Positions 10,644-23,538 of a stretch of 64,000 nucleotides of DNA are shown here, piece after piece. The DNA comes from Azotobacter vinelandii CA (GTDB lineage: Bacteria; Pseudomonadota; Gammaproteobacteria; Pseudomonadales; Pseudomonadaceae). Position numbers and translations under genes: made by a program. The notes beneath the pieces were generated by a model, which was not told the DNA's origin, did no database searches, and saw only the letters and a program-made list of their open reading frames with translations. Location: the NCBI RefSeq assembly GCF_000380335.1, contig NC_021149.1:248001-312000 (forward strand), given 5' to 3'. Positions within the stretch are counted from its first letter, which is position 1, and every line of letters begins with the position of its first letter.

Positions 10644-11192
10644 CTATTCCAGCTCCTCGATGGAGGTGATCAGGCGCAGGCCGTTGCCGGAGGGCGTGTG
10701 GGGCGCGGCGGGGTTCTGGGCCGCAGCGCGTTCGGCCTTGGCCTTGGCCCGCTCCACCCAGCTCAGGCCGCCGCAGTGCAGGGCCAGGCTGACCTCGTTG
10801 AGCAGGTCCTCGATGGTCTGGCCGGTGCCGACGATGATCGGCTGGATACCGGCCATTATCAGTCGCTTGATCGACGAAGTACCGATCGAGGCGGCGTAGA
10901 TCGCCGAGCAGCCTTCGAGGAATTTCAGCTTGGCGATCACCTTGTCCTCCGGTGGCTTGGCGGCGAGACGCTCCAGTTCCTCGGCGCTGAGCTGCAGGTC
11001 GATGATGTTGGTCTGCCCGTCCGACAGCGATTTGAAGCGGTTCTCGCCCTTCATGTTGGCCTGGACGAACTCGCCGACGCCGAGCAGTTCGGCGTAGCCC
11101 GGCGAAATGTCGTAGACCATCAGGGTGTCGGCGGCGCCGAAGTGCAGGTTGACGTTGACCCGGTCGTTGGACGCGAAAGCGACTTTGATCAT
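10644..11192 (-). CDS. vnfX: FeV-cofactor biosynthesis protein VnfX (NifX family)
   Basis: 182-residue member of the NifX/NafY family, which binds and carries cofactor precursors (VK-cluster for the V enzyme) between VnfEN and the apo-VFe protein. The core FASNDRVNVNLHFGAADTLMVYDI and HCGGLSWVERAKAKAERA segments are typical, followed by a Pro/Ala-rich tail. Its ATG at 11192 overlaps the vnfN stop as ATGA, so it is translationally coupled as the last gene of vnfENX. Confidence 0.92.
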   Translation of the reverse strand: MIKVAFASNDRVNVNLHFGAADTLMVYDISPGYAELLGVGEFVQANMKGENRFKSLSDGQTNIIDLQLSAEELERLAAKPPEDKVIAKLKFLEGCSAIYAASIGTSSIKRLIMAGIQPIIVGTGQTIEDLLNEVSLALHCGGLSWVERAKAKAERAAAQNPAAPHTPSGNGLRLITSIEELE

Positions 11193-12571
11193 GCAGTGAT
11201 GCTCCTCGCGGAAGGTGCGGCCGCGCCGTCGAAATCCTGGCGCAGCGGCGAGTGGTAGGGGGCGATGCCGGCGCCCCGGGGGGCGAACAGGTTGGCCAGT
11301 TCGAAGAGCAACTGGCGCGCGCCGCGGTAGCCGACCCACAGGCGCGCCGCCGCGCCGTAGTGGTCGTACTGCGGGAAACCCGCGCGCAGCAGCGGGATGC
11401 CGAGGCGCTCGGCGCTCTGCAGGGCGTGGGAGTTGCCGATCAGCAATTGCGCGGAGGTTTCGCGGGCGCGTTCCTCCAGGTCCTCGAAGTCGCCGATCAT
11501 CACTTCCTTGATATTCAGCGCCTCCAGCGCCGCGCTGCGGCAAGGGCTGACCGCGGCGACCAGGCGGGCGCCGACGTCGTCGAGGAAGCGGCCGATGGCG
11601 ACCAGTTGGTCGGCGTCGGCGCCGATGGCGATGCGCGTGCCGCCGACCGGGACATAGCTGTCGACCATGGCGTCGAGCAGTTGCTCGCGCTGGCGCAGGA
11701 TGCGCGCCGGCACCGGGCGGCCGGAGACATCGGCGAGCGCCTGGACGAAGGCGTCGCAGTCGGCCAGCGCGGTCAGTCCGGGCAGGCGCAGGTCCGGTAC
11801 TCCGGTACGCGCCTGCAGCAGGTCGGCGGCGCGGCCGAGGGAGTCACCGATCACCAGGGTCAGCGCCGAGCGGCCCATGGCGGCGATTTCCTGACGGGTG
11901 GTGCCGCCGGTGGTCAGGGTGGTGTAGCCCTGGGGCGTCAGGTGACCGTCGAGGGAGTCGGCCAGGTCGGGCAGGATCACCGCCTGCAGGCCGAAGCCCT
12001 CGATCCACTCGCGGATCGCCTCGACATCGGCCGGGGTCAGCATCGATCCGGCCAGCAGGTTGACCTGGCGGGCCCGCTGCGCCGCCGGCACCACGCTATC
12101 CGGCACCAGCGCCTCGATGATCGCCTCCACCGCCAGGGCGTAGCCGCTCTCCAGCCCGCCGAGGGTGTCCGGGGTGTTCACCGCGACGACGCTGGCGCTT
12201 TCGCAGCGTTCGGCATGGAAGCTGCGCAGCACGCGACGGATGTCGGCGCCCTGCATTTCCACCAGGCCGGTGGTGATCAGCCCGACCACTTCCGGGTGAT
12301 GCCCGTCGATCACCGTGGCCAGGCCTTCCTGCAGCCGCTCGTCGCTGCCGAGCACGGTGCTGGCCATGTCCAGCGCGGTGGTCTGCAATGGGATGGGTTC
12401 GCGGAAGTGGCGGGTGAAGAACACCTTGCTGAACGCCGTGCAGCCCTGGGCGCCGTGCTCCAGCGGCAGGCTGCGGGACAGGCCGAGGAAGGCCAGCGCG
12501 GCGCCCATCGGCTGGCTGACGCGCAGCGGATTGACGCTCAGGGGCTTGCTGGTCTGGACGATCCGGGCCAT
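11189..12571 (-). CDS. vnfN: FeV-cofactor assembly scaffold subunit VnfN
   Basis: 460-residue NifN-type protein, beta-like half of the VnfEN scaffold on which the iron-sulfur core of FeV-co matures. C44 in HGAQGCTAFSKVFFTRHFREPIPLQTT corresponds to the cluster ligand of NifN; the other P-cluster-type cysteines of VnfK are missing, as expected for an N subunit. It starts one base after the vnfE stop and overlaps vnfX by four bases, so the three genes form one tight unit. Confidence 0.95.
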   Translation of the reverse strand: MARIVQTSKPLSVNPLRVSQPMGAALAFLGLSRSLPLEHGAQGCTAFSKVFFTRHFREPIPLQTTALDMASTVLGSDERLQEGLATVIDGHHPEVVGLITTGLVEMQGADIRRVLRSFHAERCESASVVAVNTPDTLGGLESGYALAVEAIIEALVPDSVVPAAQRARQVNLLAGSMLTPADVEAIREWIEGFGLQAVILPDLADSLDGHLTPQGYTTLTTGGTTRQEIAAMGRSALTLVIGDSLGRAADLLQARTGVPDLRLPGLTALADCDAFVQALADVSGRPVPARILRQREQLLDAMVDSYVPVGGTRIAIGADADQLVAIGRFLDDVGARLVAAVSPCRSAALEALNIKEVMIGDFEDLEERARETSAQLLIGNSHALQSAERLGIPLLRAGFPQYDHYGAAARLWVGYRGARQLLFELANLFAPRGAGIAPYHSPLRQDFDGAAAPSARSITA

Positions 12572-12572
12572 G

Positions 12573-13982
12573 TCAGGCCTCCTCCAGCAGCGCGGCCCGG
12601 GTGCTGGCGCGTACCCAGCGCGGCTCCTGGCGCACGCGCTGCCATACCGGGCTGTGCACGGCCAGCGCCAACTGGCGGGCCAGTTCGACGAAACCGCCGT
12701 AGCCGGCGTAGCCGAAGTCGCGTTCGTGGTTGATGTCGAGGAACGCCAGGCGCGCCTTGAGCGCGGCGTACAGGTAGCGTCCGCCAGCGATGAGGATGTC
12801 GGCGCCGCTCTCGATGCAGGTGGCGATCAGCGCGCTCTGGTCGTTGTCGTCGATCATCCGGGCGTTCGGCCCCATCAGCTCGCGGATGCGCGCGCGGTCT
12901 TCCTCGGTGGATTTCTCGGTGCCGGTGGCGATCACCTCGACGCCGAGGTCCTGCAGCGCCGAAACCACCGACCAGGATTTCACGCCGCCGGAGAAGATCA
13001 GCGCGCGCTTGCCGGCCAGTCGCTCGCGCCAGGGTTCGAGCGCCGCCCTGGCCCTGTTTTCCTCGCGCAGGATCAGCAGTTCGGTGCGTACCGACAGCGA
13101 CGGGTCGCCGATCGCCTTGGCGAAGTCGCGCAGGGCCTGGGAGGTATCGGCGATACCGTAGAAGCTGCCCTCGAAGAACGGCGTGCCGTAGTCCTCGCGC
13201 AGGTGGCGGGCGACGTTGAGCATGGCCTTGGAGCAGACCACCATGTTGGCTTCGGCGCGGTGCATGGTCTGGACCTCGCGAAAGCGCGCGTCGCCGGACA
13301 GGGTGCAGAGAATGCGCAGGCCGAGTTCGTCGAACAGCGGCGCGACGCGCCAGAACTCGCCGGCGATGTTGTATTCGCCGATCAGGTTGACGTCGTGCAC
13401 CGTGATGCCGTGGCCGACGGCGCCTTGCGGCAGCGGCGCCGGTTCGCGGGTACCTATGACGTGGCGGTAGAGGGTTTCGCCGGCGATGCGGTTGCCCAGG
13501 CTCTTGGTGCCGTAGAAGCCGGCGCCGTCCACCGGAATCACCGGCACGCCCCAGCGCTGGCTGGCGTCGCGGGCCACCGCTTCGATGTCGTCGCCCTGCA
13601 TCGCCGGCACGCAGGTGCCGTAGACGAACACTGCCTGCGGCTGGTAGCGCTCGACTGCACGGCGGATGGCGTGGAACAGCTTTTTCTCGCCGCGGCCCAT
13701 GATCACGTCGACGTCGGACAGTTCGGTGGTCATGCCCAGGCGGTACAACTGTGGGCCGGAGGAATTGCTGCCGCGCAGGTCCCAGGAACTGCCGGCACAG
13801 CCGATCGGACCGTGGACGATGTGCGCGGCGTCGGCGATCGGCAGGATGGCGATCTGCGCGCCGTCGAAGGCGCAGCCGCCCTGGGTGGCTCCCGGGCGCG
13901 AGCGCGAGCAGCCGGTCTTGCCCGCCGTGTTGTGGGTGCAGGCTGGCTCGTCGAGCAGGTTCTGGATTTCGGTCTGATTCAT
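12573..13982 (-). CDS. vnfE: FeV-cofactor assembly scaffold subunit VnfE
   Basis: 469-residue NifE-type protein, alpha-like half of the VnfEN scaffold. Cluster-ligand cysteines fall at C37 (GGCAFDGA), C62 (GPIGCAGS) and C124 ([12 protein letters not shown]), matching NifE numbering; the position equivalent to the cofactor cysteine is in VVCSKAML. Start is the ATG at 13982 behind GGAGAGGGA. It is first in vnfENX and is transcribed from a sigma-54 promoter at 14081-14096, with VnfA sites between it and the end of vnfA. Confidence 0.95.
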   Translation of the reverse strand: MNQTEIQNLLDEPACTHNTAGKTGCSRSRPGATQGGCAFDGAQIAILPIADAAHIVHGPIGCAGSSWDLRGSNSSGPQLYRLGMTTELSDVDVIMGRGEKKLFHAIRRAVERYQPQAVFVYGTCVPAMQGDDIEAVARDASQRWGVPVIPVDGAGFYGTKSLGNRIAGETLYRHVIGTREPAPLPQGAVGHGITVHDVNLIGEYNIAGEFWRVAPLFDELGLRILCTLSGDARFREVQTMHRAEANMVVCSKAMLNVARHLREDYGTPFFEGSFYGIADTSQALRDFAKAIGDPSLSVRTELLILREENRARAALEPWRERLAGKRALIFSGGVKSWSVVSALQDLGVEVIATGTEKSTEEDRARIRELMGPNARMIDDNDQSALIATCIESGADILIAGGRYLYAALKARLAFLDINHERDFGYAGYGGFVELARQLALAVHSPVWQRVRQEPRWVRASTRAALLEEA

Positions 13983-14080
13983 CGTCCCTCTCCGGACGGG
14001 CGATGCCCGTCGCGTGCGGTGGATGGAAAGGTGCGGTCCGCCGGGCGGAGCGCCCCGTCGCGAACCCCTGCAGGAGCTGG

Positions 14081-14096
14081 AGCAAAGGTCGCGCCA
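14081..14096 (-). promoter_or_regulatory. Sigma-54 promoter of vnfENX
   Basis: Minus-strand TGGCGCGACCTTTGCT: -24 GG (14095-14094) and -12 GC (14083-14082) ten bases apart, with TTTGCT as a strong -12 half. Initiation near 14071 gives a leader of about 90 bases before vnfE. Confidence 0.85.
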
Positions 14097-14150
14097 ATCG
14101 CGCAAGACCCGCGTCCCTGAAGGGTTCCGGCGGGTTTTTTCGGAGGGGAC

Positions 14151-14164
14151 GTACCGTGGCGAAC
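14151..14164. promoter_or_regulatory. VnfA-type site 1 upstream of vnfE
   Basis: GTAC-CGTGGC-GAAC, one mismatch from GTAC-N6-GTAC (GAAC is the complement of the GTTC half seen at vnfH and vnfD). It lies about 55 bases upstream of the vnfE -24 element. Confidence 0.6.
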
Positions 14165-14171
14165 GATCCCT

Positions 14172-14185
14172 GTACGCGGTGGTAC
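14172..14185. promoter_or_regulatory. VnfA activator site 2 upstream of vnfE (perfect)
   Basis: GTAC-GCGGTG-GTAC, exact consensus, starting 21 bases (two helical turns) from the other site and 25 bases downstream of the vnfA stop codon. Confidence 0.8.
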
Positions 14186-14209
14186 TTTCACGCGGGCGGT
14201 ACGCCGCGC

Positions 14210-15778
<1,569 letters not shown>

Positions 15779-15827
15779 GGGAATGACCACTCCTGTCTGG
15801 CGTTCTGTCTGGCGCATGGGACTCTAC

Positions 15828-16118
15828 TCAGGGGGCCGGCAGTACGCGCACCGAGGGATTGTCGAGCACCTTGACCAGTTCGCGGCGCACGCCGCCGAGC
15901 GTCTGGGCGGACATGGCGCAGCCGACGCAGGCGCCCTTGAGGCGCAGGCGGACGATGTTGTCCTGTACGGCGACCAGCTCCAGGTCGCCACCGTCGCGCT
16001 GCACGCCCGGGCGCAGGCGCTCGACGGTTTCGCGCACCAGCGGCAGGGATTCGGCGGGGATGGGCGTTATCGCGAGGGTGGTTGCGTTTTCCTCGGTATC
16101 CAGCGGCGGATTGGACAT
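15828..16118 (-). CDS. nfuV: NfuV, Nfu-type Fe-S cluster scaffold of the vnf locus
   Basis: 96-residue protein consisting almost only of the NifU C-terminal (Nfu) domain: RPGVQRDGGDLELVAVQDNIVRLRLKGACVGCAMS, with the CxxC pair that carries a transient [4Fe-4S] cluster between two subunits. It could deliver clusters to vnf proteins or to the cysteine-rich sensor of VnfA, whose gene follows by 49 bases. The ATG at 16118 begins a short acidic leader before the domain. I use the name nfuV as remembered for the A. vinelandii vnf-linked Nfu; the family assignment is firm, the symbol less so. Confidence 0.88.
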   Translation of the reverse strand: MSNPPLDTEENATTLAITPIPAESLPLVRETVERLRPGVQRDGGDLELVAVQDNIVRLRLKGACVGCAMSAQTLGGVRRELVKVLDNPSVRVLPAP

Positions 16119-16195
16119 GGCTTGCCTCCTCGGGCGGTGCCCGCGAACGACTGCTGGCGTGCGGCGCGCCAGGGCGGCGGGGCGGATTGTCGGAT

Positions 16196-16221
16196 GCGCC
16201 GCCCTCCGTCGAAGGCGGCGC
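16196..16221 (-). repeat. Hairpin in the leader of nfuV
   Basis: Perfect 8-base stem GCGCCGCC/GGCGGCGC (16196-16203, 16214-16221) about 80 bases upstream of the nfuV start, inside the predicted leader RNA. No T-run follows, so a structural role is more likely than termination. Confidence 0.5.
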
Positions 16222-16338
16222 AGGTCATTCGGGCGAATGCATGACTTGCCCGGACGGACCGGACAGCGGGCGAACAGATCCTTCTCCCGCCCAGGACTCG
16301 GGTGCCTGGCTGGCGGGGCCAATGGGCAGTGTAGGACA

Positions 16339-16366
16339 AGCGCTATATATTCGTAAATATAACGCT
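16339..16366. promoter_or_regulatory. Candidate ModE (molybdate repressor) operator upstream of nfuV-vnfA
   Basis: 28-base imperfect palindrome with arms AGCGCTATATAT and AAATATAACGCT, 11 of 14 pairs matching. The inner unit from CGCTATAT to ATATAACG spans 24 bases, the same length as the well-known E. coli ModE operator (CGTTATAT...ATATAACG type). It overlaps a possible sigma-70 promoter on the minus strand (CTGTCA near -35, TATAGC near -10, 18-base spacer). It is the only such palindrome noticed in the window and sits at the head of the regulator unit of a Mo-repressed nitrogenase. Confidence 0.65.
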
Positions 16367-16388
16367 GACAGGGGGGCGTCGATGGGAA

Positions 16389-16411
16389 AGGGCGGAGCGT
16401 CGGCTCCGCCC
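16389..16411 (-). terminator. Probable terminator of ridA
   Basis: Stem GGGCGGAG/CTCCGCCC (16390-16397, 16404-16411) with a six-base loop, followed on the minus strand by TTTCCC, just after the ridA stop. The T-run is short. Confidence 0.6.
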
Positions 16412-16418
16412 ATGGGGT

Positions 16419-16802
16419 TCAGCCGAGGACCAGGATGCCGTCCATCTCCACCTGCGCGCCGCGCGGCAGGGAGGCGACGCCGATGGCGGCACGGGCCGGG
16501 TAGGGCTGTGCGAAGTAGCGGCCCATGACTTCGTTGACCTTGGCGAAGTGGGCCAGGTCGGTGAGGAAGATGTTCAGCTTGACGATGTCGGCGAACGAGC
16601 CGCCGGCCGCCTCGACGACCGCCTTGAGATTCTCGAACACCCGCACGGTCTGGGCTTCGAAGTCGCCCTCGACCAGTTCCATGGTCCCGGGATCGAGGGG
16701 AATCTGTCCGGACAGGTAGACGGTATCGCCGGCCCTGATCGCCTGGGAGTAGGTGCCGATGGCGGCGGGGGCCTTGTCGGTATTGATCACGCTCTTGCTC
16801 AT
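16419..16802 (-). CDS. ridA: RidA/YjgF family enamine/imine deaminase
   Basis: 127-residue trimeric cytosolic enzyme that hydrolyses reactive enamine/imine intermediates released by PLP enzymes such as threonine dehydratase. Family marks: the catalytic arginine in [16 protein letters not shown], the [12 protein letters not shown]-terminus and SGQIPLDP. Length and start (ATG 16802, behind AAGGAG) fit. It follows spoT on the same strand by 44 bases, the usual Pseudomonas order. Confidence 0.94.
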   Translation of the reverse strand: MSKSVINTDKAPAAIGTYSQAIRAGDTVYLSGQIPLDPGTMELVEGDFEAQTVRVFENLKAVVEAAGGSFADIVKLNIFLTDLAHFAKVNEVMGRYFAQPYPARAAIGVASLPRGAQVEMDGILVLG

Positions 16803-16846
16803 GGAAAGCTCCTTCGGGGATGTTCCGGGCGGCGCGGCGTCGGCGC

Positions 16847-18955
16847 TCAGGCGCGCACGCGGGTGATGCGGATGACGCCCTTGAGGGCACGCAGCTTCTT
16901 GATCACCCGGGCCAGGTGGATACGGTCCTTCACACTGACCACCAGTTGGACCACGCTGGTGCGGCCGTCGCGCTCGTCCATGCCGATCTTCTCGATGTTG
17001 CCGTCCGCGGCGTTGACGCTGCCGGCGAGCAGGGCGATCAGGCCGCGTTGGTGTTCCAGTTCGATGCGCAGTTCGACGTTGAATTCGCCGCTGACGTCCT
17101 TGGACCAGGTCAGCGGGATGCATTTTTCCGGGTTGTGGCGGATCTCGCCGATATTGCGGCAGTTCTCCAGGTGCACGACCATGCCCTTGCCCGCCGACAG
17201 GTGACCGACGATGGGATCGCCGGGGATCGGCGAGCAGCAGCGGGCGTAGCTCAGCACCAGGCCCTCGGTGCCGCGGATCGCCAGCGGGCCTTCGGCGCTG
17301 GGGATCTCCTCGCCCTCGCTGGCCAGCAGGCGTCGGGCCACCACGTAGGCCATGCGGTTGCCGAGACCGATGTCCTCCAGCAAGTCCTCGAAGACCTCCA
17401 TGCGGTATTCGTCGAGCACCTGGCGGATGCGCTCCGCTGGGATCTGTTCGAGGCTGGCATCGAAGCCGGCGAGCACCTTGTTCAGCAGGCGCTCGCCGAG
17501 GCTGATGGATTCCGAGCGGCGCTGCTGCTTGAGGGCGTGGCGGATGTGGGTGCGCGCCTTGGCGGTGACCACGAAGTTCAGCCAGGCCGGATTCGGCCGC
17601 GCGCCCGGAGCGGTTACGATCTCCACCGTGGAGCCGCTCTCCAGCGGCTGGGAGAGCGGCGCCAGGCGGCGGTTGATGCGGCAGGCGATGCAACTGTTGC
17701 CGATGTCGGTGTGCACCGCGTAGGCGAAGTCGACCGCGGTGGAGCCCTTCTGCAACTCCATGATGCGGCCCTTGGGCGTGAACACGTAGACCTCGTCGGG
17801 GAACAGGTCGATCTTCACGCTCTCGATGAATTCCAGCGAGTTGCCGGCGCTCTGCTGCAGCTCCAGCACGCCCTTGACCCACTGCCGGGCCCGCGCGTGG
17901 TTGCCCTTGATCGGGTCCTCGTCGCCGGACTTGTACAGCCAGTGGGCGGCGATGCCGTTGTTGGCCAGTTCCTCCATCTCGCGGGTGCGGATCTGGATCT
18001 CGATGGGCACGCCGTGCATGCCGAACAGGGTGGTGTGCAGCGACTGGTAGCCGTTGGCCTTGGGAATCGCGATGTAGTCCTTGAAGCGGCCGGGCAGCGG
18101 CTTGTAGAGGTTGTGCACGGCGCCGAGCACGCGGTAGCAGGTGTCGACCTTGTCGACCACGATGCGGAAGGCGTAGACGTCCATGATCTCGTTGAACGCC
18201 TTGCGCTTGCCGCGCATCTTCTTGTAGATGCTGTAGAGGTGCTTCTCGCGCCCCTTGACGTCGCCGTCGAGGCCCTCGCGCTCGAGGCAGGCGACCAGCG
18301 ACTGCTCGATCTTGGTGACGATCTCCTTGCGGTTGCCACGGGCGCGGCGCACCGCCTGGCGGATGCGCGCCGAGCGCATCGGGTGCATGGCCTTGAAGCC
18401 GAGGTCCTCGAATTCCACGCGCATGCTGTGCATGCCCAGGCGGTTGGCGATGGGCGCGTAGATTTCCAGGGTTTCCTTGGCGATGCGCCGGCTCTTCTCG
18501 TAGGGCATGGCGTCGAGGGTGCGCATGTTGTGCAGGCGGTCGGCCAGTTTGACGAGGATCACGCGGATGTCGCGGGCCATGGCCATGGCCATCTTCTGGA
18601 AGTTCTCGGCCTGCGCCTCGGCCTTGTTCTCGAACTTCATCTGGGTCAGTTTGCTGACCCCGTCGACCAGTTCGGCGACGGTTTCGCCGAACTGCTCGAC
18701 CAGCGCCTCCTTGGGAATGCCGGTGTCCTCGATCACGTCATGGAGCATCGCGGCCATCAGGCTCTGATGGTCCATGTGCATGTCGGCGAGGATGTTGGCG
18801 ACGGCGAGGGGATGGGTGACGTAGGGCTCGCCGCTGCGTCGACGCTGGCCGTCGTGGGCCTGCTCGGCGTAGTAATAGGCTCGGCGGACCAGGTTGACCT
18901 GGTCCGGGGCAAGGTAGGTCAGGAGCCGATCGGCAAGGGTGTCTATGCTGGCCAA
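16847..18955 (-). CDS. spoT: Bifunctional (p)ppGpp synthetase/hydrolase SpoT
   Basis: 702-residue cytosolic alarmone enzyme. The N-terminal HD hydrolase domain has H72-D73 in [10 protein letters not shown]; the synthetase domain includes [24 protein letters not shown]; then come a TGS domain ([32 protein letters not shown]) and a C-terminal ACT domain ([25 protein letters not shown]). The start is TTG at 18955; no ATG fits the conserved [10 protein letters not shown]-terminus, and Pseudomonas SpoT begins at the same place. It lies 60 bases after rpoZ and before ridA. Confidence 0.96.
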   Translation of the reverse strand: MASIDTLADRLLTYLAPDQVNLVRRAYYYAEQAHDGQRRRSGEPYVTHPLAVANILADMHMDHQSLMAAMLHDVIEDTGIPKEALVEQFGETVAELVDGVSKLTQMKFENKAEAQAENFQKMAMAMARDIRVILVKLADRLHNMRTLDAMPYEKSRRIAKETLEIYAPIANRLGMHSMRVEFEDLGFKAMHPMRSARIRQAVRRARGNRKEIVTKIEQSLVACLEREGLDGDVKGREKHLYSIYKKMRGKRKAFNEIMDVYAFRIVVDKVDTCYRVLGAVHNLYKPLPGRFKDYIAIPKANGYQSLHTTLFGMHGVPIEIQIRTREMEELANNGIAAHWLYKSGDEDPIKGNHARARQWVKGVLELQQSAGNSLEFIESVKIDLFPDEVYVFTPKGRIMELQKGSTAVDFAYAVHTDIGNSCIACRINRRLAPLSQPLESGSTVEIVTAPGARPNPAWLNFVVTAKARTHIRHALKQQRRSESISLGERLLNKVLAGFDASLEQIPAERIRQVLDEYRMEVFEDLLEDIGLGNRMAYVVARRLLASEGEEIPSAEGPLAIRGTEGLVLSYARCCSPIPGDPIVGHLSAGKGMVVHLENCRNIGEIRHNPEKCIPLTWSKDVSGEFNVELRIELEHQRGLIALLAGSVNAADGNIEKIGMDERDGRTSVVQLVVSVKDRIHLARVIKKLRALKGVIRITRVRA

Positions 18956-19015
18956 GGACGCTCCCCCTGGCCGGCGAACACTGCTCCCGTGCCGCGACCG
19001 CTGTCTGACATCGTG

Positions 19016-19279
19016 TTACAGGGCCTCGTTGCTATCTTCCTCGAAGGCGGCGAACAGTGGCTCCTCGGCGACGATCTCGTCCTGGGCGATGACGTTGTAG
19101 TCGACCAGGCCCGCGGCGATCTCGCGCAGGGCGACCACGGTGGGCTTGTCATTCTCCCAGGGCAGGCGCGGCTCCTTGCCGCCGGTGGCCAACTGGCGCG
19201 CGCGCTTGCTGGCGAGCATGACCAGCTCGAAGCGGTTATCGACGTTTTCCAGGCAGTCTTCAACGGTAACGCGGGCCAT
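19016..19279 (-). CDS. rpoZ: RNA polymerase omega subunit
   Basis: 87-residue omega subunit that aids beta' folding and takes part in the ppGpp response. The N-terminus [30 protein letters not shown] is diagnostic. An in-frame upstream stretch starting at 19324 is not conserved, so the ATG at 19279 is chosen. It precedes spoT, as in other Pseudomonadaceae. Confidence 0.96.
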   Translation of the reverse strand: MARVTVEDCLENVDNRFELVMLASKRARQLATGGKEPRLPWENDKPTVVALREIAAGLVDYNVIAQDEIVAEEPLFAAFEEDSNEAL

Positions 19280-19853
19280 GGTGTTCCTCGTGACGAAATG
19301 AGTGTTGCAGTGCCAAATGGACAAGCGGACTGACTAGTCTAGGAAAACGCCACTTCGAAGGGAAGGGCCAAATGGCCGTGCGGTCATTGCCCCGAACTGG
19401 CAACCGCTGTCGGCCTCGTCGCGAAGCCGACAGCGGCAGGAGAAGACGGCCGGCGTTGCGACGGGCTCGCCGGTCGCCTTCCGGGACACGCGATTTTCCT
19501 GCCTATATAAAGAAACATATCGGTTGCGGCCGGCTGCGGCCGATCCGCTGGGGCCGGTTTTCGGTCCTGTACCGAGTGGAGTGCTGCTTGCCGGGTCTTC
19601 CGCTATTCATCCATAGGCATAGCGGTGAGCGCACGACGTGAAAGCGGCTGAATCCTGCAGGTCCCTTGCAGCGGCCGGGGCTTCGTCGCCGGCCCGCCAT
19701 CGGCTTGATCGGCCCGGCCTGGTGCCGAAGCGGCTGCCGATGGTCCTGCTCGGGGCGATCCTGCCTGGGGCGATCCTGCCGGTGTCCGCGCTGAAGACCT
19801 TCCTGCAGAGACGCCGGGCCGCCCGGCGGCCGGGGTCGCGCAGGCGCGCGGCT
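19280..19853 (-). other. Non-coding region between gmk and rpoZ
   Basis: About 570 bases without a convincing gene, longer than the usual gmk-rpoZ gap. It includes a perfect 11-base inverted repeat (19404-19414 with 19426-19436, CCGCTGTCGGC). The rpoZ promoter must lie in the part nearest 19300. I see no RNA gene or mobile-element end in it. Confidence 0.5.
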
Positions 19854-21477
<1,624 letters not shown>

Positions 21478-21515
21478 GGCCGGCAAATTTTTTCCGACCG
21501 TACAGGTAAGCCCAG

Positions 21516-22235
21516 ATGAAACGTCCCAGTGGCCGAGCGCCCCACCAGTTGCGTCCGATTCGCATCACCCGCAACTACACCCGGCATGCCGAGGGCTCGG
21601 TGCTGGTGGAGTTCGGCGACACCCGGGTGATCTGCACGGTCAGCGCCGAGGCCGGCGTGCCACGTTTCCTCAAGGGCCAGGGCAAGGGCTGGCTGACCGC
21701 CGAGTACGGCATGCTGCCGCGGGCCACCGGGGAGCGTATGGCGCGCGAGGCCAGCCGCGGCCGGCAGGGCGGGCGCACCCTGGAGATCCAGCGGCTGATC
21801 GGTCGTTCGCTGCGCGCCGCGCTGGACATGAGCAAGCTGGGCGAGAACACCCTGTACGTCGACTGCGACGTGATCCAGGCCGACGGCGGTACCCGCACGG
21901 CCTCGATCACCGGCGCCATGGTGGCGCTGGTCGATGCCCTGGCGGTGTTGAAGAAGCGCGGGGCGCTGAAGGGCGATCCCCTGAAGCAGATGGTCGCGGC
22001 GGTTTCCGTGGGCATCTACCAGGGCGAGCCGATCCTGGATCTGGACTATCCCGAGGACTCCGACGCCGAGACCGACCTCAACGTGGTGATGACCGACGCC
22101 GGCGGTTTCATCGAGGTGCAGGGCACCGCCGAGGGCGAGCCTTTCCAGCCGGAGGAGCTGAACGCCATGCTGGCCCTGGCCACCCAGGGCATCCGCGAGC
22201 TGTTCGAGCTGCAACGCGCCGTGCTGGCCGACTGA
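21516..22235 (+). CDS. rph: Ribonuclease PH
   Basis: 239-residue phosphorolytic 3'-5' exoribonuclease that trims tRNA precursors. Family signatures: [50 protein letters not shown] and [19 protein letters not shown]; the phosphate-binding RGRQGGR is intact. RBS AGGT precedes the ATG. Divergent from yicC and 19 bases before a small membrane-protein gene. Confidence 0.96.
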   Translation: MKRPSGRAPHQLRPIRITRNYTRHAEGSVLVEFGDTRVICTVSAEAGVPRFLKGQGKGWLTAEYGMLPRATGERMAREASRGRQGGRTLEIQRLIGRSLRAALDMSKLGENTLYVDCDVIQADGGTRTASITGAMVALVDALAVLKKRGALKGDPLKQMVAAVSVGIYQGEPILDLDYPEDSDAETDLNVVMTDAGGFIEVQGTAEGEPFQPEELNAMLALATQGIRELFELQRAVLAD

Positions 22236-22254
22236 CTTTTCGCCGGGAGTTCGC

Positions 22255-22623
22255 ATGTCCTCGCCGCCGCTCGTCCCCTTGCCCGATCCCCAGGTCCGCC
22301 GCTGGGCGATGCTCTGCCATTACGCAGCTTTCTTCTGGTTCGTGGCGCCGCTGGTCGGCAATGTGCTGGGGCCGCTGATCGTCTGGCAGTTGCAGAAGGA
22401 GCGCGACCCCTTCGTCGACTGGCATGGCAAGGAGGCGCTCAACTTCCAGATTACCTACAGCATCCTGATGATGCTCTGCGGCGTGCTCGCCTGGATCTTC
22501 ATCGGTTTCCCGCTGATGGTGCTGGTCAACCTGACGGCCCTGGTGCTGGTGGTCATCGCCGGCATCCGGGCCAATGCCGGAGAGGCCTGGCGCTATCCCT
22601 TCTGCCTGCGTCTGGTGAAGTGA
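22255..22623 (+). CDS. DUF4870 family small membrane protein
   Basis: 122-residue inner-membrane protein with three to four hydrophobic segments and the family motif WHGKEALNFQITYSI. It matches the DUF4870 (Tic20-like) pattern; no biochemical role is known to me. RBS CGGGAG. Conserved next to rph in Pseudomonas, probably co-transcribed with it. Confidence 0.85.
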   Translation: MSSPPLVPLPDPQVRRWAMLCHYAAFFWFVAPLVGNVLGPLIVWQLQKERDPFVDWHGKEALNFQITYSILMMLCGVLAWIFIGFPLMVLVNLTALVLVVIAGIRANAGEAWRYPFCLRLVK

Positions 22624-22678
22624 GCGGGAGGGGGGGAAGAGCCGGCTGCGGAGCCGGCCTCTTCCGGAGCTGCGTCGT

Positions 22679-23458
22679 CTACAGGCTCAGCAGCCAGTCG
22701 TAGTCGACGATCAGCGGCGCGTGCTGGGAGAAGCGCGGCTGCCTGGGCAGGCGGGCGTTGCGCACGAAGCGGCGCATGCCCGGGGTCAGCAACTGGTAGT
22801 CGAAGCGCCAGCCGAGGTTGAGCATCTCCGCCTGTTCGCTGTCCGGCCACCAGCTGTAGAGGTCACCCTCGCGGCTGGTTTCCCGCAGGGCGTCCACGTA
22901 GCCCATGTGGCCGATGATCTGGTCCATCCAGGCGCGCTCCGGCGCCAGGAAGCCGGGCAACTGCTGGCAGTCGCGCCAGTTCTTCACGTCCTGCTTCTGG
23001 TGCGCCACGTACAGCGAGCCGCAATAGATGTATTCGCGGCGCTTGCGCCGTTGCTTCTCCAGATAGCGGGCGAAGTCGTCCATGAACTTGAACTTCTGGT
23101 TCAGGCTCTCGTCGCCGCCTTGTCCGGAAGGAAGCAGCAGGGTGGCGATGCTGACCTTGTCGAAGTCCGCTTGCAGGTAGCGCCCGTAACGGTCGGCCGT
23201 CTCGAAGCCGAGGCCACCGATCACTGCCTTGGGCTGCAGCCGCGAATAGAGTGCGACGCCTCCCTGGCTGGGGACTTCCGCCTCGCTGGTATAGAGAAAG
23301 TAGCCGTCCAACTGGTAGGTCGGATCGTCCAGTTCGAAGGCGGAGGCGCGGGTATCCTGCAGGCAGATCACGTCGGCATTCTGGGCTTGCAGCCAGCTGA
23401 GCAGGCCACGCTCGACGGCAGCCTGGATACCATTGACGTTTACACTGATGATCCGCAT
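22679..23458 (-). CDS. crc: Catabolite repression control protein Crc
   Basis: 259-residue protein with the exonuclease III/AP-endonuclease fold (MRIISVNVNGIQAAVERGLL, CLQDTRA, FDYQLL, SQHAPLIVDYDW) but without DNA-repair activity in studied members. Crc works with Hfq on A-rich leader motifs to block translation of genes for less preferred carbon sources. Length equals that of Pseudomonas Crc, and the divergent pyrE neighbour is diagnostic. XthA is the structural alternative, but the segment SWLQAQNADVICLQDTRASAFELDD and the context point to Crc. Confidence 0.95.
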   Translation of the reverse strand: MRIISVNVNGIQAAVERGLLSWLQAQNADVICLQDTRASAFELDDPTYQLDGYFLYTSEAEVPSQGGVALYSRLQPKAVIGGLGFETADRYGRYLQADFDKVSIATLLLPSGQGGDESLNQKFKFMDDFARYLEKQRRKRREYIYCGSLYVAHQKQDVKNWRDCQQLPGFLAPERAWMDQIIGHMGYVDALRETSREGDLYSWWPDSEQAEMLNLGWRFDYQLLTPGMRRFVRNARLPRQPRFSQHAPLIVDYDWLLSL

Positions 23459-23538
23459 ACATGGCCCCCAAAAAAACCAGCGTGTATGATACCCGACCTC
23501 GGAGCATATAGCTAAATCCGTGCCTATCGGGACTTTTC

